Assembly: GCF_024169655.1 (NCBI RefSeq)
Contig: NZ_JALJWV010000001.1
Location: 3,787,001-3,851,000 of the forward strand
Direction of reading: 5' to 3'
DNA: 64,000 bases
Source: Pseudomonas marginalis
GTDB lineage: Bacteria > Pseudomonadota > Gammaproteobacteria > Pseudomonadales > Pseudomonadaceae
Part shown: positions 54,176 to 64,000 of the stretch, piece by piece
How positions within the stretch are numbered: position 1 is the stretch's first letter
Layout of the letters: each line of letters starts with the position of its first letter
Made by a program: the position numbers and the translations under genes
Notes under the pieces: model-generated
Told to the model about the DNA's origin: nothing
Database searches by the model: none
Seen by the model: only the letters and a program-made list of their open reading frames with translations

Positions 54176-55351
54176 CTACCAGGTGAGTACGGCACCGACG
54201 GCGAAGGTGTCGGTGTCTTCATTTTGGGCGCTGGTGTCATGCCCCTTGATCTGGAACTGGTTGTATTCGGCGACCAGCTTCAGGTTGTCGTTCACGTCAT
54301 GAAACAGCGCAATGCCGCGGGTTTCATAATCCGCGCCGCTGCCTACCACGCCGTTGCCGTCGTCCTTGGTCTTGCCATACGACAGCGCCAGGCGGTTCTT
54401 GCCCAGCTTGTAGGAGCCCTGCATCAGGTAGCCGTTGCTGTCGACATTGCGCAGGGTCGCTTCGCCGGCATTGTTGGTGAAAAACGGGTTGATGCCCTTG
54501 GCCTGGAAGCCCGAGCCGGTCAGGGACAGGCCGCCCATTTTCGCCTGCACGCCGTAGCCCACGCCTTTGGAGGTGACGCTGTCGACGTTGGAATCGGTGT
54601 TGTCCGAGGTCTGGTAGCTGCCGTTGAGCCAGCTGTAGATCTTCGCCCCGCCCAGGTCGAACTGGTAGGTGATCTCGCTCTCGGTGCGCGGGTTTTCCTG
54701 GTAGGCCTTGCCTTGGGGGCTGCTGTCGTTGGTGTCGACCGGGTCGAGGATGCCGACGGCAATACGCAGGCCGTCCATCACCGGGGTGCGGTAGGTGATC
54801 TGCGAAGTCGGGAACGGGTACGGGTAGCCGCTGCCGATATTGCCGAACGAAACCCCGCCGCCATCGACCAGGCCGAGGCTGTCGCTGACCTGGCCGTAGC
54901 CCGCCAGCAATTCATCGAGCAGGATATTGGAACGGGCGAACAGGCCGAAGTCCTTGCCGATCAGCACTTCGCCCCACTCCGGGTTGGCCACCGTGCCGTA
55001 GAACTGGCGCACATCGATGGCGGTGTCGGTGCCGTTGGTTTCGCTGTCGTTGATGGTCACCCAGAACGAGGCACGGGCGCCGAGCTTGAGGTCGTCGACC
55101 TGCTTGCTCATGTTGAAGCCCAGGTAGTTGGGCAAAAAGCCCATCTTCACCCGGGCCTGGCGGCGGTCGTATTGGTCACCGGCGCGGTCTACGTTGCTAT
55201 TGACGTAGAAGGCGTTGATGTAGCCATCGGTGGAGAAGGTGGTTTCGTCTTTGTCGTACAGCATGATTTCGGCGTTGGCGAACGGGCTCAGGCCCAGGCC
55301 GACGAGAAAGGCAGGCAACAGACGCAGGGGGAGATTCTTATTGTTATGCAT
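54176..55351 (-). CDS. outer-membrane porin
   Basis: 391-residue general-porin-like beta barrel: signal peptide (about residues 1-27, ending ANA) then EIMLYDKDETTFSTDGYINA. Amphipathic strands follow, and a terminal aromatic in FAVGAVLTW, the outer-membrane insertion signal. ATG 55351 has GCGGAGCG upstream; 40 earlier in-frame codons are rejected because the signal peptide begins here. AACAATAAGAA just inside the coding start resembles a catabolite-repression target. Last gene at the edge of the alcohol regulon; may admit its substrates. Confidence 0.85.
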   Translation of the reverse strand: MHNNKNLPLRLLPAFLVGLGLSPFANAEIMLYDKDETTFSTDGYINAFYVNSNVDRAGDQYDRRQARVKMGFLPNYLGFNMSKQVDDLKLGARASFWVTINDSETNGTDTAIDVRQFYGTVANPEWGEVLIGKDFGLFARSNILLDELLAGYGQVSDSLGLVDGGGVSFGNIGSGYPYPFPTSQITYRTPVMDGLRIAVGILDPVDTNDSSPQGKAYQENPRTESEITYQFDLGGAKIYSWLNGSYQTSDNTDSNVDSVTSKGVGYGVQAKMGGLSLTGSGFQAKGINPFFTNNAGEATLRNVDSNGYLMQGSYKLGKNRLALSYGKTKDDGNGVVGSGADYETRGIALFHDVNDNLKLVAEYNQFQIKGHDTSAQNEDTDTFAVGAVLTW

Positions 55352-55610
55352 GGTGCGCTCCGCAACGGGGACGTGATGTCGGAGGCGATTATCGAAAGCT
55401 GCCAGGCCACGGCCTACGCTGCCTTGGCGCTGGTTTGCGGGTGCTTTGGGTGGGCCACGGGTGCCCGGCAAGTTCGGTGTAAGACGGGCCCGGTTACAGG
55501 CCCGGCACTTAGGGTGTAAGACCGGGCGTGAACCAGTTGCCGAGGACGTTGCGCCGAATCAGCGCGGCGTGCGCGCCAAACGGAACGCACACCTGCGGGG
55601 CCAGCTTGAT

Positions 55611-57236
55611 TCAGTTGATGACGAACTGGGAGACGATCTGCTTGAGGTCCATCGCCAGCTTCGACAGTTCGTGGCTGGCAATGGACGTTTGCCCGGCGGC
55701 CGACGAACTCTGGATCGACAGGTCGCGAATGCTGATCAGGTTCTGGTCGACGGAGCGCGCCACATGCGCCTGTTCTTCGGAGGCCGTCGCGATCAACAGG
55801 TTGCGGTCGTTGATGTCGGCAATCGCTTCGGTGATCTGGATGATGGCCTCGCCCGCTTCGTGGGCGATTTTCAGGGAGTCCACCGCTTCGCTGCGGTTCA
55901 TGGACATCGACGACACCGCCTCGTTGGAACAGACCTGGATCTTCGCGATCATCTGCTCGATTTCCTGGGTCGAGGTCTGGGTCCGGTGGGCCAGCGCCCG
56001 CACTTCATCGGCCACGACCGCAAACCCTCGGCCTTGCTCGCCGGCCCGTGCCGCTTCGATGGCGGCGTTCAGCGCCAGCAGGTTGGTCTGTTCGGCAATC
56101 GAGCGGATCACTTCCACCACCCGTGCGATGTCCTGGGCCTGCTTGGCCAGGCCTTCGACTTCCATACCGGTCTGCTGCACGGTGGCGCTGAGTTTTTCAA
56201 TCGACGCGATGGTCTGGGTGACACGCTCCTGGCCGATTTTGGCCGAGCGCTGGGAGTCCTGGGTCGACTGGGAGGCCGAAACGGCATTGCGCGCGACTTC
56301 TTCCACCGCCGCCGTCATCTCATTGACCGCCGTGGCGGCCTGGTCGGTTTCCATGCTCTGGCGCTCGATACCGGCGCTGGACTCACGGGTGATCGAACTC
56401 ATCTCTTCGGCAGCCGAGGCCAACTGCCCGGACGCTTCGGAGATGTGCTGCAACGTGGTTTTGAGGTTCATCTGCATCGCGGCGGTGGATTGTTGCAGCG
56501 CCGTCAGCTCATCCTTGCCGTTGACGGCGATGGCCACGCGCAGATCACCGTCGGCGATCTTGGAGGTCGACACCAGCAACTCACGCACCGGGGTAATGAT
56601 ACTGCGGGTGAACAGGCTGGCGACCACCACGGTCAGCATCACTGAAATACCCATCAGCGCCCAAGTAAACAGGCGAGTCGCGTTGTATTCGCTGGAGGCT
56701 GCGCTCACCGCGTCCTGAGACCCACGCTCATTCAATACGATCAGGTCATTGATCAAGTCCTGCACCTTAAGCGCAATTGGGCTTAGATCATCACGCAGAT
56801 AAACCGCGATCTGCTCGAGAGGCGTCGTGCTGGAAAACGCCAGAAACGCGTCAACCTTCTGGCTGTACGCCCGAATGCCGCTCAGGACTTCGTCATATTT
56901 AGCCTGTTCTTCGGGACTCGACACCAAAGGCGCATAGCTCTCGGAAATCTTGGTCAGATTCAATCGGAGGCTTTGAATTTTATCCCGTGCGCCTTGATCC
57001 TGACGGGCCCAGTCCATGGCAAAACTGCGCAGTTCCAGGCGCAGCTTATAAAGAGCGGAGTCGATTCTCCCGGCCAGGCGAATACTCGGAAGCCAGTTCG
57101 TCTCGATGGCGACGGTTGAAGAATAGACAGAGTCGACTTTTACCAGCGTCATCCCCCCTTGTATTAACAGCAGAATGCAAACCACTCCGAAACAAAGGGT
57201 GGTACGTAGATTCAATTTCAGGGATCTCATGGCCAT
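55611..57236 (-). CDS. methyl-accepting chemotaxis receptor (four-helix-bundle sensor)
   Basis: 541-residue transmembrane chemoreceptor. TM1 (about 10-30) is followed by a four-helix-bundle periplasmic domain (31-190), TM2 (about 190-212), HAMP, and the cytoplasmic signalling hairpin. The tip consensus is intact: [20 protein letters not shown] then [28 protein letters not shown] precedes the ATG. The sensor half is more AT-rich than the conserved C-terminal half. The ligand is unknown; neighbours on both sides (alcohols, branched-chain amino acids) are only hints. Confidence 0.92.
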   Translation of the reverse strand: MAMRSLKLNLRTTLCFGVVCILLLIQGGMTLVKVDSVYSSTVAIETNWLPSIRLAGRIDSALYKLRLELRSFAMDWARQDQGARDKIQSLRLNLTKISESYAPLVSSPEEQAKYDEVLSGIRAYSQKVDAFLAFSSTTPLEQIAVYLRDDLSPIALKVQDLINDLIVLNERGSQDAVSAASSEYNATRLFTWALMGISVMLTVVVASLFTRSIITPVRELLVSTSKIADGDLRVAIAVNGKDELTALQQSTAAMQMNLKTTLQHISEASGQLASAAEEMSSITRESSAGIERQSMETDQAATAVNEMTAAVEEVARNAVSASQSTQDSQRSAKIGQERVTQTIASIEKLSATVQQTGMEVEGLAKQAQDIARVVEVIRSIAEQTNLLALNAAIEAARAGEQGRGFAVVADEVRALAHRTQTSTQEIEQMIAKIQVCSNEAVSSMSMNRSEAVDSLKIAHEAGEAIIQITEAIADINDRNLLIATASEEQAHVARSVDQNLISIRDLSIQSSSAAGQTSIASHELSKLAMDLKQIVSQFVIN

Positions 57237-57638
57237 CTCGATTCACCTTTTGCCTGGACTTGTTAGTTAGGTGGCTTATAGCTACTAATTTGTTTAATAA
57301 AGCGTGAAAAATTCGTGAGTGTTCAAGAAAATTTTTATGAGACAAACAAAATAATTCGGACATTTAAATTACTTAGCTAAACAACAAAATTCATCCAGCC
57401 TTAAACCCCAGCGCGTTGGAGATCAATCGGGCTGGGCAGCGACATTTAGAGTGCGGAGCTGGATTAAAGTCGTAGAGCGCACGGCATATTGACTGCTGAC
57501 AATCCATGACTTGTCCGATCATATAAATGAGGAGCGTAGCAGACACAGTAGAGCGCTCAGACAAAACGTATATTGACAGGCGTCAATATAAAAAAGACGC
57601 GGACGGCAATGCAGACTATTGGCGCCGCGAACCTTGTC
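57237..57638. other. AT-rich gene-free region between the chemoreceptor and bkdR
   Basis: 402 bp holding the chemoreceptor promoter. I see no REP, ORF or convincing structured element here, in contrast to most gaps in this window. Confidence 0.6.
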
Positions 57639-58121
57639 TCAAACCATCAAGCCATCCGGCGGCAGCGGCAACGCGGTCTTATAGCGCACTTGTTTAAGAG
57701 CGAAGCTGGAGCGGATATTGGCAACGCCTGGCACTTTGGTCAGAAAGTCCATCATGAAACGTTCCAGCGACTGGATCGTCGGCACCAACACACGGATCAG
57801 GTAGTCCGGGTCGCCGGCCATCAAGTAGCATTCCATCACCTCGGGCCGATCGGAAATCGCCCCTTCGAATTGTTGCAGGGCCAGTTCGTTCTGTTTTTCC
57901 AGGCTGACGTGGATAAACACGTTGACGTGCAGCCCCAGCAGGTCGGCATCGAGCAAGGTTACCTGGTCGCGAATCAGGCCCAGTTCTTCCATCGCCTTGA
58001 CCCGGTTGAAGCACGGTGTGGGCGACAGGTTGACCGAGCGGGCGAGGTCGGCGTTGGTGATGCGCGCATTCTCCTGCAGGGCGTTGAGAATGCCGATATC
58101 GGTACGGTCCAGTTTGCGCAT
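57639..58121 (-). CDS. bkdR: Lrp/AsnC-type activator of the bkd operon
   Basis: 160-residue Lrp-family regulator: N-terminal HTH ([20 protein letters not shown], then [17 protein letters not shown]) and a C-terminal RAM ligand domain ([20 protein letters not shown]). It is divergent from bkdA1, as in P. putida, where BkdR activates the operon in response to branched-chain amino acids. Upstream on its own strand CATAAACACAATAAAC is an A/C-rich motif of the kind through which Hfq/Crc blocks bkdR translation. Confidence 0.95.
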   Translation of the reverse strand: MRKLDRTDIGILNALQENARITNADLARSVNLSPTPCFNRVKAMEELGLIRDQVTLLDADLLGLHVNVFIHVSLEKQNELALQQFEGAISDRPEVMECYLMAGDPDYLIRVLVPTIQSLERFMMDFLTKVPGVANIRSSFALKQVRYKTALPLPPDGLMV

Positions 58122-59552
<1,431 letters not shown>

Positions 59553-59553
59553 C

Positions 59554-60612
59554 ATGAACGATCACAACAACAGCATCGAATTGGAAACCGCCATGACCAC
59601 CACCACCATGACCATGATCCAGGCCCTGCGCTCGGCCATGGACGTGATGCTTGAGCGTGACGACAACGTGGTGGTGTTCGGCCAGGACGTCGGCTATTTC
59701 GGCGGCGTATTCCGTTGCACCGAGGGTCTGCAGAACAAGTTCGGCAGCTCGCGGGTGTTTGACGCGCCGATCTCCGAAAGCGGCATCGTCGGCGTGGCGG
59801 TGGGCATGGGCGCCTACGGCCTGCGCCCGGTGGCGGAAATCCAGTTCGCCGACTACGTCTACCCGGCCAGCGACCAGATCATCTCCGAAGCGGCGCGCCT
59901 GCGGTATCGCTCGGCCGGCCAGTTCACCGCGCCGTTGACCCTGCGCATGCCTTGCGGCGGCGGCATCTACGGCGGCCAGACCCACAGCCAGAGTATCGAA
60001 GCGGTGTTCACCCAGGTCTGCGGCCTGCGCACGGTGATGCCGTCCAACCCCTATGACGCCAAGGGCCTGTTGATCGCCTCCATCGAAAACGATGACCCGG
60101 TGATCTTCCTTGAGCCCAAGCGCCTGTACAACGGCCCGTTCGACGGGCACCACGACCGCCCCGTAACGCCGTGGTCGAAACACCCGCAGGCACAAGTGCC
60201 GGACGGTTACTACACCGTGCCGCTGGATGTGGCCGCAATCGTGCGTCCGGGGTCGGCCGTCACCGTGCTGACCTATGGCACCACCGTGTACGTGTCGCAA
60301 GTCGCCGCCGAAGAAACCGGCATCGACGCCGAGGTCATCGACCTGCGCAGCCTGTGGCCGCTGGACCTGGAAACCATCGTCAAGTCGGTGAAAAAGACCG
60401 GCCGTTGCGTGGTGGTGCATGAAGCCACCCGCACCTGCGGCTTTGGCGCCGAACTAGTGGCGCTGGTGCAGGAACATTGCTTCCACCACCTGGAAGCGCC
60501 GATCGAACGCGTCACCGGTTGGGACACCCCCTACCCGCACGCGCAGGAATGGGCGTATTTCCCAGGGCCGTCCCGTGTGGGCGCGGCGTTGAAACGGGTC
60601 ATGGAGGTCTGA
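59554..60612 (+). CDS. bkdA2: branched-chain 2-oxo acid dehydrogenase E1 beta
   Basis: 352-residue E1 beta subunit forming the heterotetramer with BkdA1. FGQDVGYFGGVFRCTEGLQ, ADYVYPASDQI and RMPCGGGIYGGQTHSQS are family signatures. The N-terminal MNDHNNSIELETAMTTTTMT matches P. putida BkdA2, supporting this start over internal ATGs at residues 14, 19 and 21. Stop adjoins the E2 ATG (TGAATG). Confidence 0.97.
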   Translation: MNDHNNSIELETAMTTTTMTMIQALRSAMDVMLERDDNVVVFGQDVGYFGGVFRCTEGLQNKFGSSRVFDAPISESGIVGVAVGMGAYGLRPVAEIQFADYVYPASDQIISEAARLRYRSAGQFTAPLTLRMPCGGGIYGGQTHSQSIEAVFTQVCGLRTVMPSNPYDAKGLLIASIENDDPVIFLEPKRLYNGPFDGHHDRPVTPWSKHPQAQVPDGYYTVPLDVAAIVRPGSAVTVLTYGTTVYVSQVAAEETGIDAEVIDLRSLWPLDLETIVKSVKKTGRCVVVHEATRTCGFGAELVALVQEHCFHHLEAPIERVTGWDTPYPHAQEWAYFPGPSRVGAALKRVMEV

Positions 60613-61881
60613 ATGGGCACGCACGTTATCAAGATGCCGGACATTGGCGAAGGCATCGCAGAAGTTGAACTGTCGGTCTGGCATGTGAAGGTTGGCGACA
60701 TGGTCGTCGAAGACCAGGTGCTGGCGGATGTGATGACCGACAAGGCGATGGTGGATATTCCCTCGCCGGTCCACGGCAAGGTGATTGCCCTCGGCGGCGA
60801 GCCAGGTGAAGTCATGGCCGTCGGCAGTGTGCTGATCAGCATCGAAGTCGAAGGCGCGGGCAATACCAAGGACGTGCCGGTGGCGGCTGAACCGGCCAAG
60901 GCGGCGCCTGCGCCGATGCCTGCCAGCAAGCCGGCCCCGATGCTGGAAAGCCAGCCGGCGCTCAAACCGTCCGTCGCGCCCCAGGCTCCCGTGGCCCGCG
61001 ATGCCAACGAACGCCCGCTGGCCTCCCCCGCCGTGCGCCAGCATGCGCTGGATGCGGGGATCCAACTGCGCCTGGTGCAGGGCTCCGGTCCGGCGGGCCG
61101 GATTCTGCACGAAGATTTGGACGCTTACTTGCTCCAGCGTCCGGCGAAAAAAACTACGGCCGCCAACCCCTACGCCGAACGCAACGACGAAGAACAGATC
61201 CCGGTGATCGGCATGCGCCGCAAGATCGCCCAGCGCATGCAGGACGCCACCCGGCGCGCCGCGCATTTCAGCTATGTGGAAGAGATCGACGTCACCGCCC
61301 TCGACGAACTGCGCGTACACCTCAATGAAAAACACGGTGCGACACGCGGCAAGCTGACGCTGCTACCGTTCATCGTGCGCGCCATGGTCGTGGCGTTGCG
61401 CGATTTCCCACAGATCAATGCGCGTTACGACGACGAAGCCCAGGTCATCACCCGCCTCGGCGCGGTGCATGTGGGCGTCGCCACCCAGAGCGATGTGGGC
61501 CTGATGGTGCCGGTGGTGCGCCACGCCGAAGCCCGCAGCCTGTGGGGCAATGCCGAGGAAATCACGCGCCTGGCCAGCGCCGCGCGCAATGGCAAGGCCA
61601 GCCGCGACGAACTGTCGGGGTCGACCATTACCCTGACCAGCCTCGGCGCCTTGGGCGGCATCGTCAGCACCCCGGTGCTGAACCTGCCGGAAGTGGCCAT
61701 CGTCGGCGTCAACCGCATCGTCGAGCGGCCGATGGTGATCAAGGGCCAGATCGTGATCCGCAAGATGATGAACCTCTCCAGCTCGTTCGATCACCGCGTG
61801 GTCGACGGCATGGACGCGGCGCAATTCATCCAGGCCATTCGCGGCCTGCTCGAACAACCCGCCAGCCTGTTCCTGGAGTAA
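60613..61881 (+). CDS. bkdB: branched-chain 2-oxo acid dehydrogenase E2 (lipoamide acyltransferase)
   Basis: 422-residue dihydrolipoyl transacylase core. The lipoyl domain has Lys44 in [12 protein letters not shown]. An Ala/Pro-rich linker (about residues 88-130), E3/E1-binding domain ([20 protein letters not shown]) and catalytic domain follow, with HRVVDG near the end ([15 protein letters not shown]). GGTCATGGAGGTC supplies the ribosome site within bkdA2. Confidence 0.97.
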   Translation: MGTHVIKMPDIGEGIAEVELSVWHVKVGDMVVEDQVLADVMTDKAMVDIPSPVHGKVIALGGEPGEVMAVGSVLISIEVEGAGNTKDVPVAAEPAKAAPAPMPASKPAPMLESQPALKPSVAPQAPVARDANERPLASPAVRQHALDAGIQLRLVQGSGPAGRILHEDLDAYLLQRPAKKTTAANPYAERNDEEQIPVIGMRRKIAQRMQDATRRAAHFSYVEEIDVTALDELRVHLNEKHGATRGKLTLLPFIVRAMVVALRDFPQINARYDDEAQVITRLGAVHVGVATQSDVGLMVPVVRHAEARSLWGNAEEITRLASAARNGKASRDELSGSTITLTSLGALGGIVSTPVLNLPEVAIVGVNRIVERPMVIKGQIVIRKMMNLSSSFDHRVVDGMDAAQFIQAIRGLLEQPASLFLE

Positions 61882-61885
61882 GGAC

Positions 61886-63265
61886 ATGACTCAGACATTG
61901 CACACCACCCTGCTGATCATCGGCGGCGGCCCTGGCGGTTATGTGGCCGCGATCCGCGCCGGTCAACTGGGTATCCCGACCGTCCTGGTGGAAGGCCAGG
62001 CACTGGGCGGCACCTGCCTGAATATCGGCTGCATCCCGTCCAAGGCCTTGATCCATGTGGCCGAACAGTTCCAGCAAAGCGTCCACCACAGCCAGGGTTC
62101 GCCCCTGGGGATAGAAGTGGATGTGCCGACCCTGGACATCCGCAAAAGCGTGGAATGGAAAGACGCCATCGTCGACCGCCTGACGACCGGGGTTGCCGCG
62201 CTGCTGAAGAAACACAAGGTGCAGGTCATCCACGGGTGGGCCAAGGTGGTGGACGGCAAGACCGTCGACGTCGGCGACCAGCGCATCCAGTGCGAACACC
62301 TGCTGCTGGCGACCGGTTCGAAAAGCGTCAACCTGCCGATGCTGCCGATTGGCGGGCCGATCATTTCGTCCACTGAAGCCCTGGCGCCGACCCGCGTGCC
62401 CAAGCGCCTGATTGTGGTGGGTGGCGGTTATATCGGCCTGGAACTGGGAATTGCCTATCGCAAGCTCGGCGCCCAGGTCAGCGTGGTCGAGGCGCAGGAA
62501 CGCATCCTGCCGGCCTATGACGCCGAACTGACCCAGCCGGTGGCTGATTCCCTCAAGCAATTGGGCGTGAAGCTGTACCTCAAGCACAGCGTCACCGGCT
62601 TTGAGCACAACCGCCTGCAAGTGCGCGACCCGAAGGGCGACACCGTGTCGTTGGAGACCGATCAGGTGCTGGTCGCCGTGGGTCGCACCCCCAACACCCA
62701 GGGCTGGAACCTCGAAGCGCTGAACCTGGACATGCACGGCGCGGCGGTCAAGATCGACCACCGCTGCCAGACCAGCATGCGCAATGTGTGGGCCATCGGC
62801 GACCTGAGCGGCGAGCCGATGCTCGCCCACCGGGCCATGGCCCAGGGCGAAATGGTCGCCGAACTGATCAGCGGTCAACACCGCGAATTCAACCCGGCGG
62901 CGATCCCGGCCGTGTGCTTTACCGACCCGGAGTTGGTGGTGGTCGGCCAGACGCCCGACGAGGCCAAGGCGGCGGGCCTGGACTGCATCGTGTCGAGCTT
63001 CCCATTTGCGGCCAATGGCCGGGCCATGACCCTGGAGTCGAAAACCGGCTTCGTGCGGGTGGTGGCGCGGCGTGACAATCATCTGATTGTCGGCTGGCAG
63101 GCGGTTGGCGTCGGTGTGTCCGAGCTGTCCACCGCCTTTGGGCTGAGCCTGGAAATGGGCGCACGCCTGGAAGACGTGGCGGGCACCATCCACGCCCACC
63201 CGACCCTCGGCGAAGCCGTCCAGGAAGCCGCCCTACGAGCCCTGGGCCACGCCCTCCACCTGTAA
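61886..63265 (+). CDS. lpdV: dihydrolipoyl dehydrogenase of the bkd complex (E3)
   Basis: 459-residue FAD disulfide oxidoreductase, E3 dedicated to the branched-chain complex. FAD motif [15 protein letters not shown], redox cysteines in [18 protein letters not shown] fold [12 protein letters not shown] and active-site His-Glu in [23 protein letters not shown] couples it to bkdB. Last gene of the operon; a long hairpin follows. Confidence 0.97.
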   Translation: MTQTLHTTLLIIGGGPGGYVAAIRAGQLGIPTVLVEGQALGGTCLNIGCIPSKALIHVAEQFQQSVHHSQGSPLGIEVDVPTLDIRKSVEWKDAIVDRLTTGVAALLKKHKVQVIHGWAKVVDGKTVDVGDQRIQCEHLLLATGSKSVNLPMLPIGGPIISSTEALAPTRVPKRLIVVGGGYIGLELGIAYRKLGAQVSVVEAQERILPAYDAELTQPVADSLKQLGVKLYLKHSVTGFEHNRLQVRDPKGDTVSLETDQVLVAVGRTPNTQGWNLEALNLDMHGAAVKIDHRCQTSMRNVWAIGDLSGEPMLAHRAMAQGEMVAELISGQHREFNPAAIPAVCFTDPELVVVGQTPDEAKAAGLDCIVSSFPFAANGRAMTLESKTGFVRVVARRDNHLIVGWQAVGVGVSELSTAFGLSLEMGARLEDVAGTIHAHPTLGEAVQEAALRALGHALHL

Positions 63266-63275
63266 AAAACGCCCC

Positions 63276-63322
63276 GCGGGCTTTTGTGGGAGGGGGCAAG
63301 CTCCCTTCCCACAAAAGCCCGC
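63276..63322 (+). terminator. long hairpin after lpdV
   Basis: GCGGGCTTTTGTGGGA pairs with TCCCACAAAAGCCCGC across about 15 bases; the top contains a degenerate REP-like GGGGGCAAGCTCCC. No T-run directly after it. Terminator or 3' stabiliser of the bkd operon, possibly REP-derived. Confidence 0.65.
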
Positions 63323-63398
63323 TCCCACATGAAGCAAGAATGCAGTATTGTTGCGCCCATTCAGAAAAAAACCGACTTGACCAGAGATAGAGGGTGTC

Positions 63399-64000
63399 AT
63401 GGGTAACGAAAGCATCAATTGGGACAAGCTGGGTTTTGACTACATCAAGACCGACAAGCGGTTTATCCAGACCTGGAAAAACGGCGAGTGGCAAGCGGGC
63501 ACCCTGACCGAAGACAACGTGCTGCACATCAGCGAGGGCTCTACCGCCCTGCACTACGGCCAGCAATGCTTTGAAGGCCTCAAGGCCTACCGCTGCAAGG
63601 ACGGCTCGATCAACCTGTTCCGCCCGGACCAGAACGCCGCACGCATGCAGCGCAGCTGTGGCCGCCTGCTGATGCCGCAAGTGCCGACCGAAGCCTTCAT
63701 CGACGCCTGCAAGCAAGTGGTTCGCGCCAACGAGCGGTTCATCCCGCCGTATGGCAGCGGCGGCGCGCTGTACCTGCGCCCGTTCGTGATCGGCACCGGT
63801 GACAACATCGGCGTACGCACCGCGCCGGAGTTTATCTTCTCGGTGTTCGCAATCCCGGTCGGCGCCTACTTCAAGGGCGGCCTGGTGCCGCACAACTTCC
63901 AGATCTCCGGCTACGACCGCGCCGCACCACACGGCACCGGCGCCGCCAAGGTCGGTGGCAACTATGCCGCCAGTCTGCTGCCAGGTTCGGAAGCGAAAAA
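63399..64000 (+). CDS. ilvE: branched-chain amino acid aminotransferase, 5' part (cut by window end)
   Basis: First 200 residues of a PLP class IV aminotransferase interconverting Val/Leu/Ile and their keto acids. [42 protein letters not shown] and the approach to the PLP lysine ([14 protein letters not shown]) are typical, with the lysine itself still downstream. GAGGGTGTC precedes the ATG. Directly after the bkd operon, it would supply that complex's substrates. No stop codon before the window ends. Confidence 0.92.
   Translation, partial: MGNESINWDKLGFDYIKTDKRFIQTWKNGEWQAGTLTEDNVLHISEGSTALHYGQQCFEGLKAYRCKDGSINLFRPDQNAARMQRSCGRLLMPQVPTEAFIDACKQVVRANERFIPPYGSGGALYLRPFVIGTGDNIGVRTAPEFIFSVFAIPVGAYFKGGLVPHNFQISGYDRAAPHGTGAAKVGGNYAASLLPGSEAK

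Overview
The window is a high-GC chromosomal segment from a fluorescent pseudomonad, most likely of the P. fluorescens group. This rests on gene content, synteny with the PQQ/alcohol-oxidation (exa/ped) cluster of P. aeruginosa and P. putida, and at least fourteen copies of the GGGGGCTTGCCCCC palindrome arranged as inverted pairs (REPINs), with their presumed mobiliser (a RAYT transposase) present at 7120-7578. Nothing points to a plasmid or prophage.

Layout: (1) 44-5826, a tripartite RND efflux operon (pump, adaptor, outer-membrane channel). (2) 5921-6734, a low-GC two-gene island: a free-standing polymorphic-toxin type 44 domain and a membrane-anchored partner that may be its immunity protein. 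(3) 7120-7578, the RAYT. (4) 7694-16396, reductive pyrimidine catabolism: N-carbamoyl-beta-alanine amidohydrolase, NCS1 permease, dihydropyrimidinase, both dihydropyrimidine dehydrogenase subunits and a TetR regulator. (5) 16512-17738, copCD. (6) 17906-24875, hexuronate uptake and oxidation: OprD-type porin, uronate dehydrogenase, lactonase, TRAP transporter and aldose epimerase. (7) 25357-28148, an emrBA-like drug efflux pair framed by two inverted copies of a structured repeat. (8) 28905-30383, a DASS anion permease.

(9) 30465-55351 is the heart of the window: a complete quinoprotein alcohol-oxidation regulon. It has two PQQ alcohol dehydrogenases, one with the lanthanide signature (PedH-like, DYD) and one with the calcium signature (PedE-like, DFS). 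With them are cytochrome c550, acetaldehyde dehydrogenase, an Fe-alcohol dehydrogenase, an orphan pqqA, and the periplasmic relay set (metallo-hydrolase, SoxYZ-like protein, binding protein). A PQQ-associated ABC system follows (binding protein, beta-propeller, ATPase, permease, CxxxCW protein). Regulation comes from two hybrid kinases, a PedS2/PedR2-like two-component pair, a PedR1/ErbR regulator, a FIST-domain sensor and a porin. pqqBCDE are not in the window, so PqqA encoded here must be matured by enzymes encoded elsewhere.

(10) 55611-57236, a chemoreceptor. (11) 57639-63265, bkdR divergent from bkdA1-bkdA2-bkdB-lpdV (branched-chain keto-acid dehydrogenase), followed by the start of ilvE, cut by the window end; together they handle Val/Leu/Ile breakdown.

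The observations most worth follow-up are non-coding or very small. A short element, RCTACYWWRG, recurs in six promoters of the alcohol regulon. A CCGGGAA-N3-TTCCCGG palindrome is shared by pedH and pedE, with a relative before pqqA. A 38-residue membrane peptide gene is packed against pedS2. A 245-bp tandem expansion carries copies of the exaC 3' end plus a REPIN. Two inverted three-way-junction repeats show compensatory base changes. Start codons were chosen from visible Shine-Dalgarno sequences, gene overlaps and family length. All functional assignments come from reading the sequence; no database search was run.
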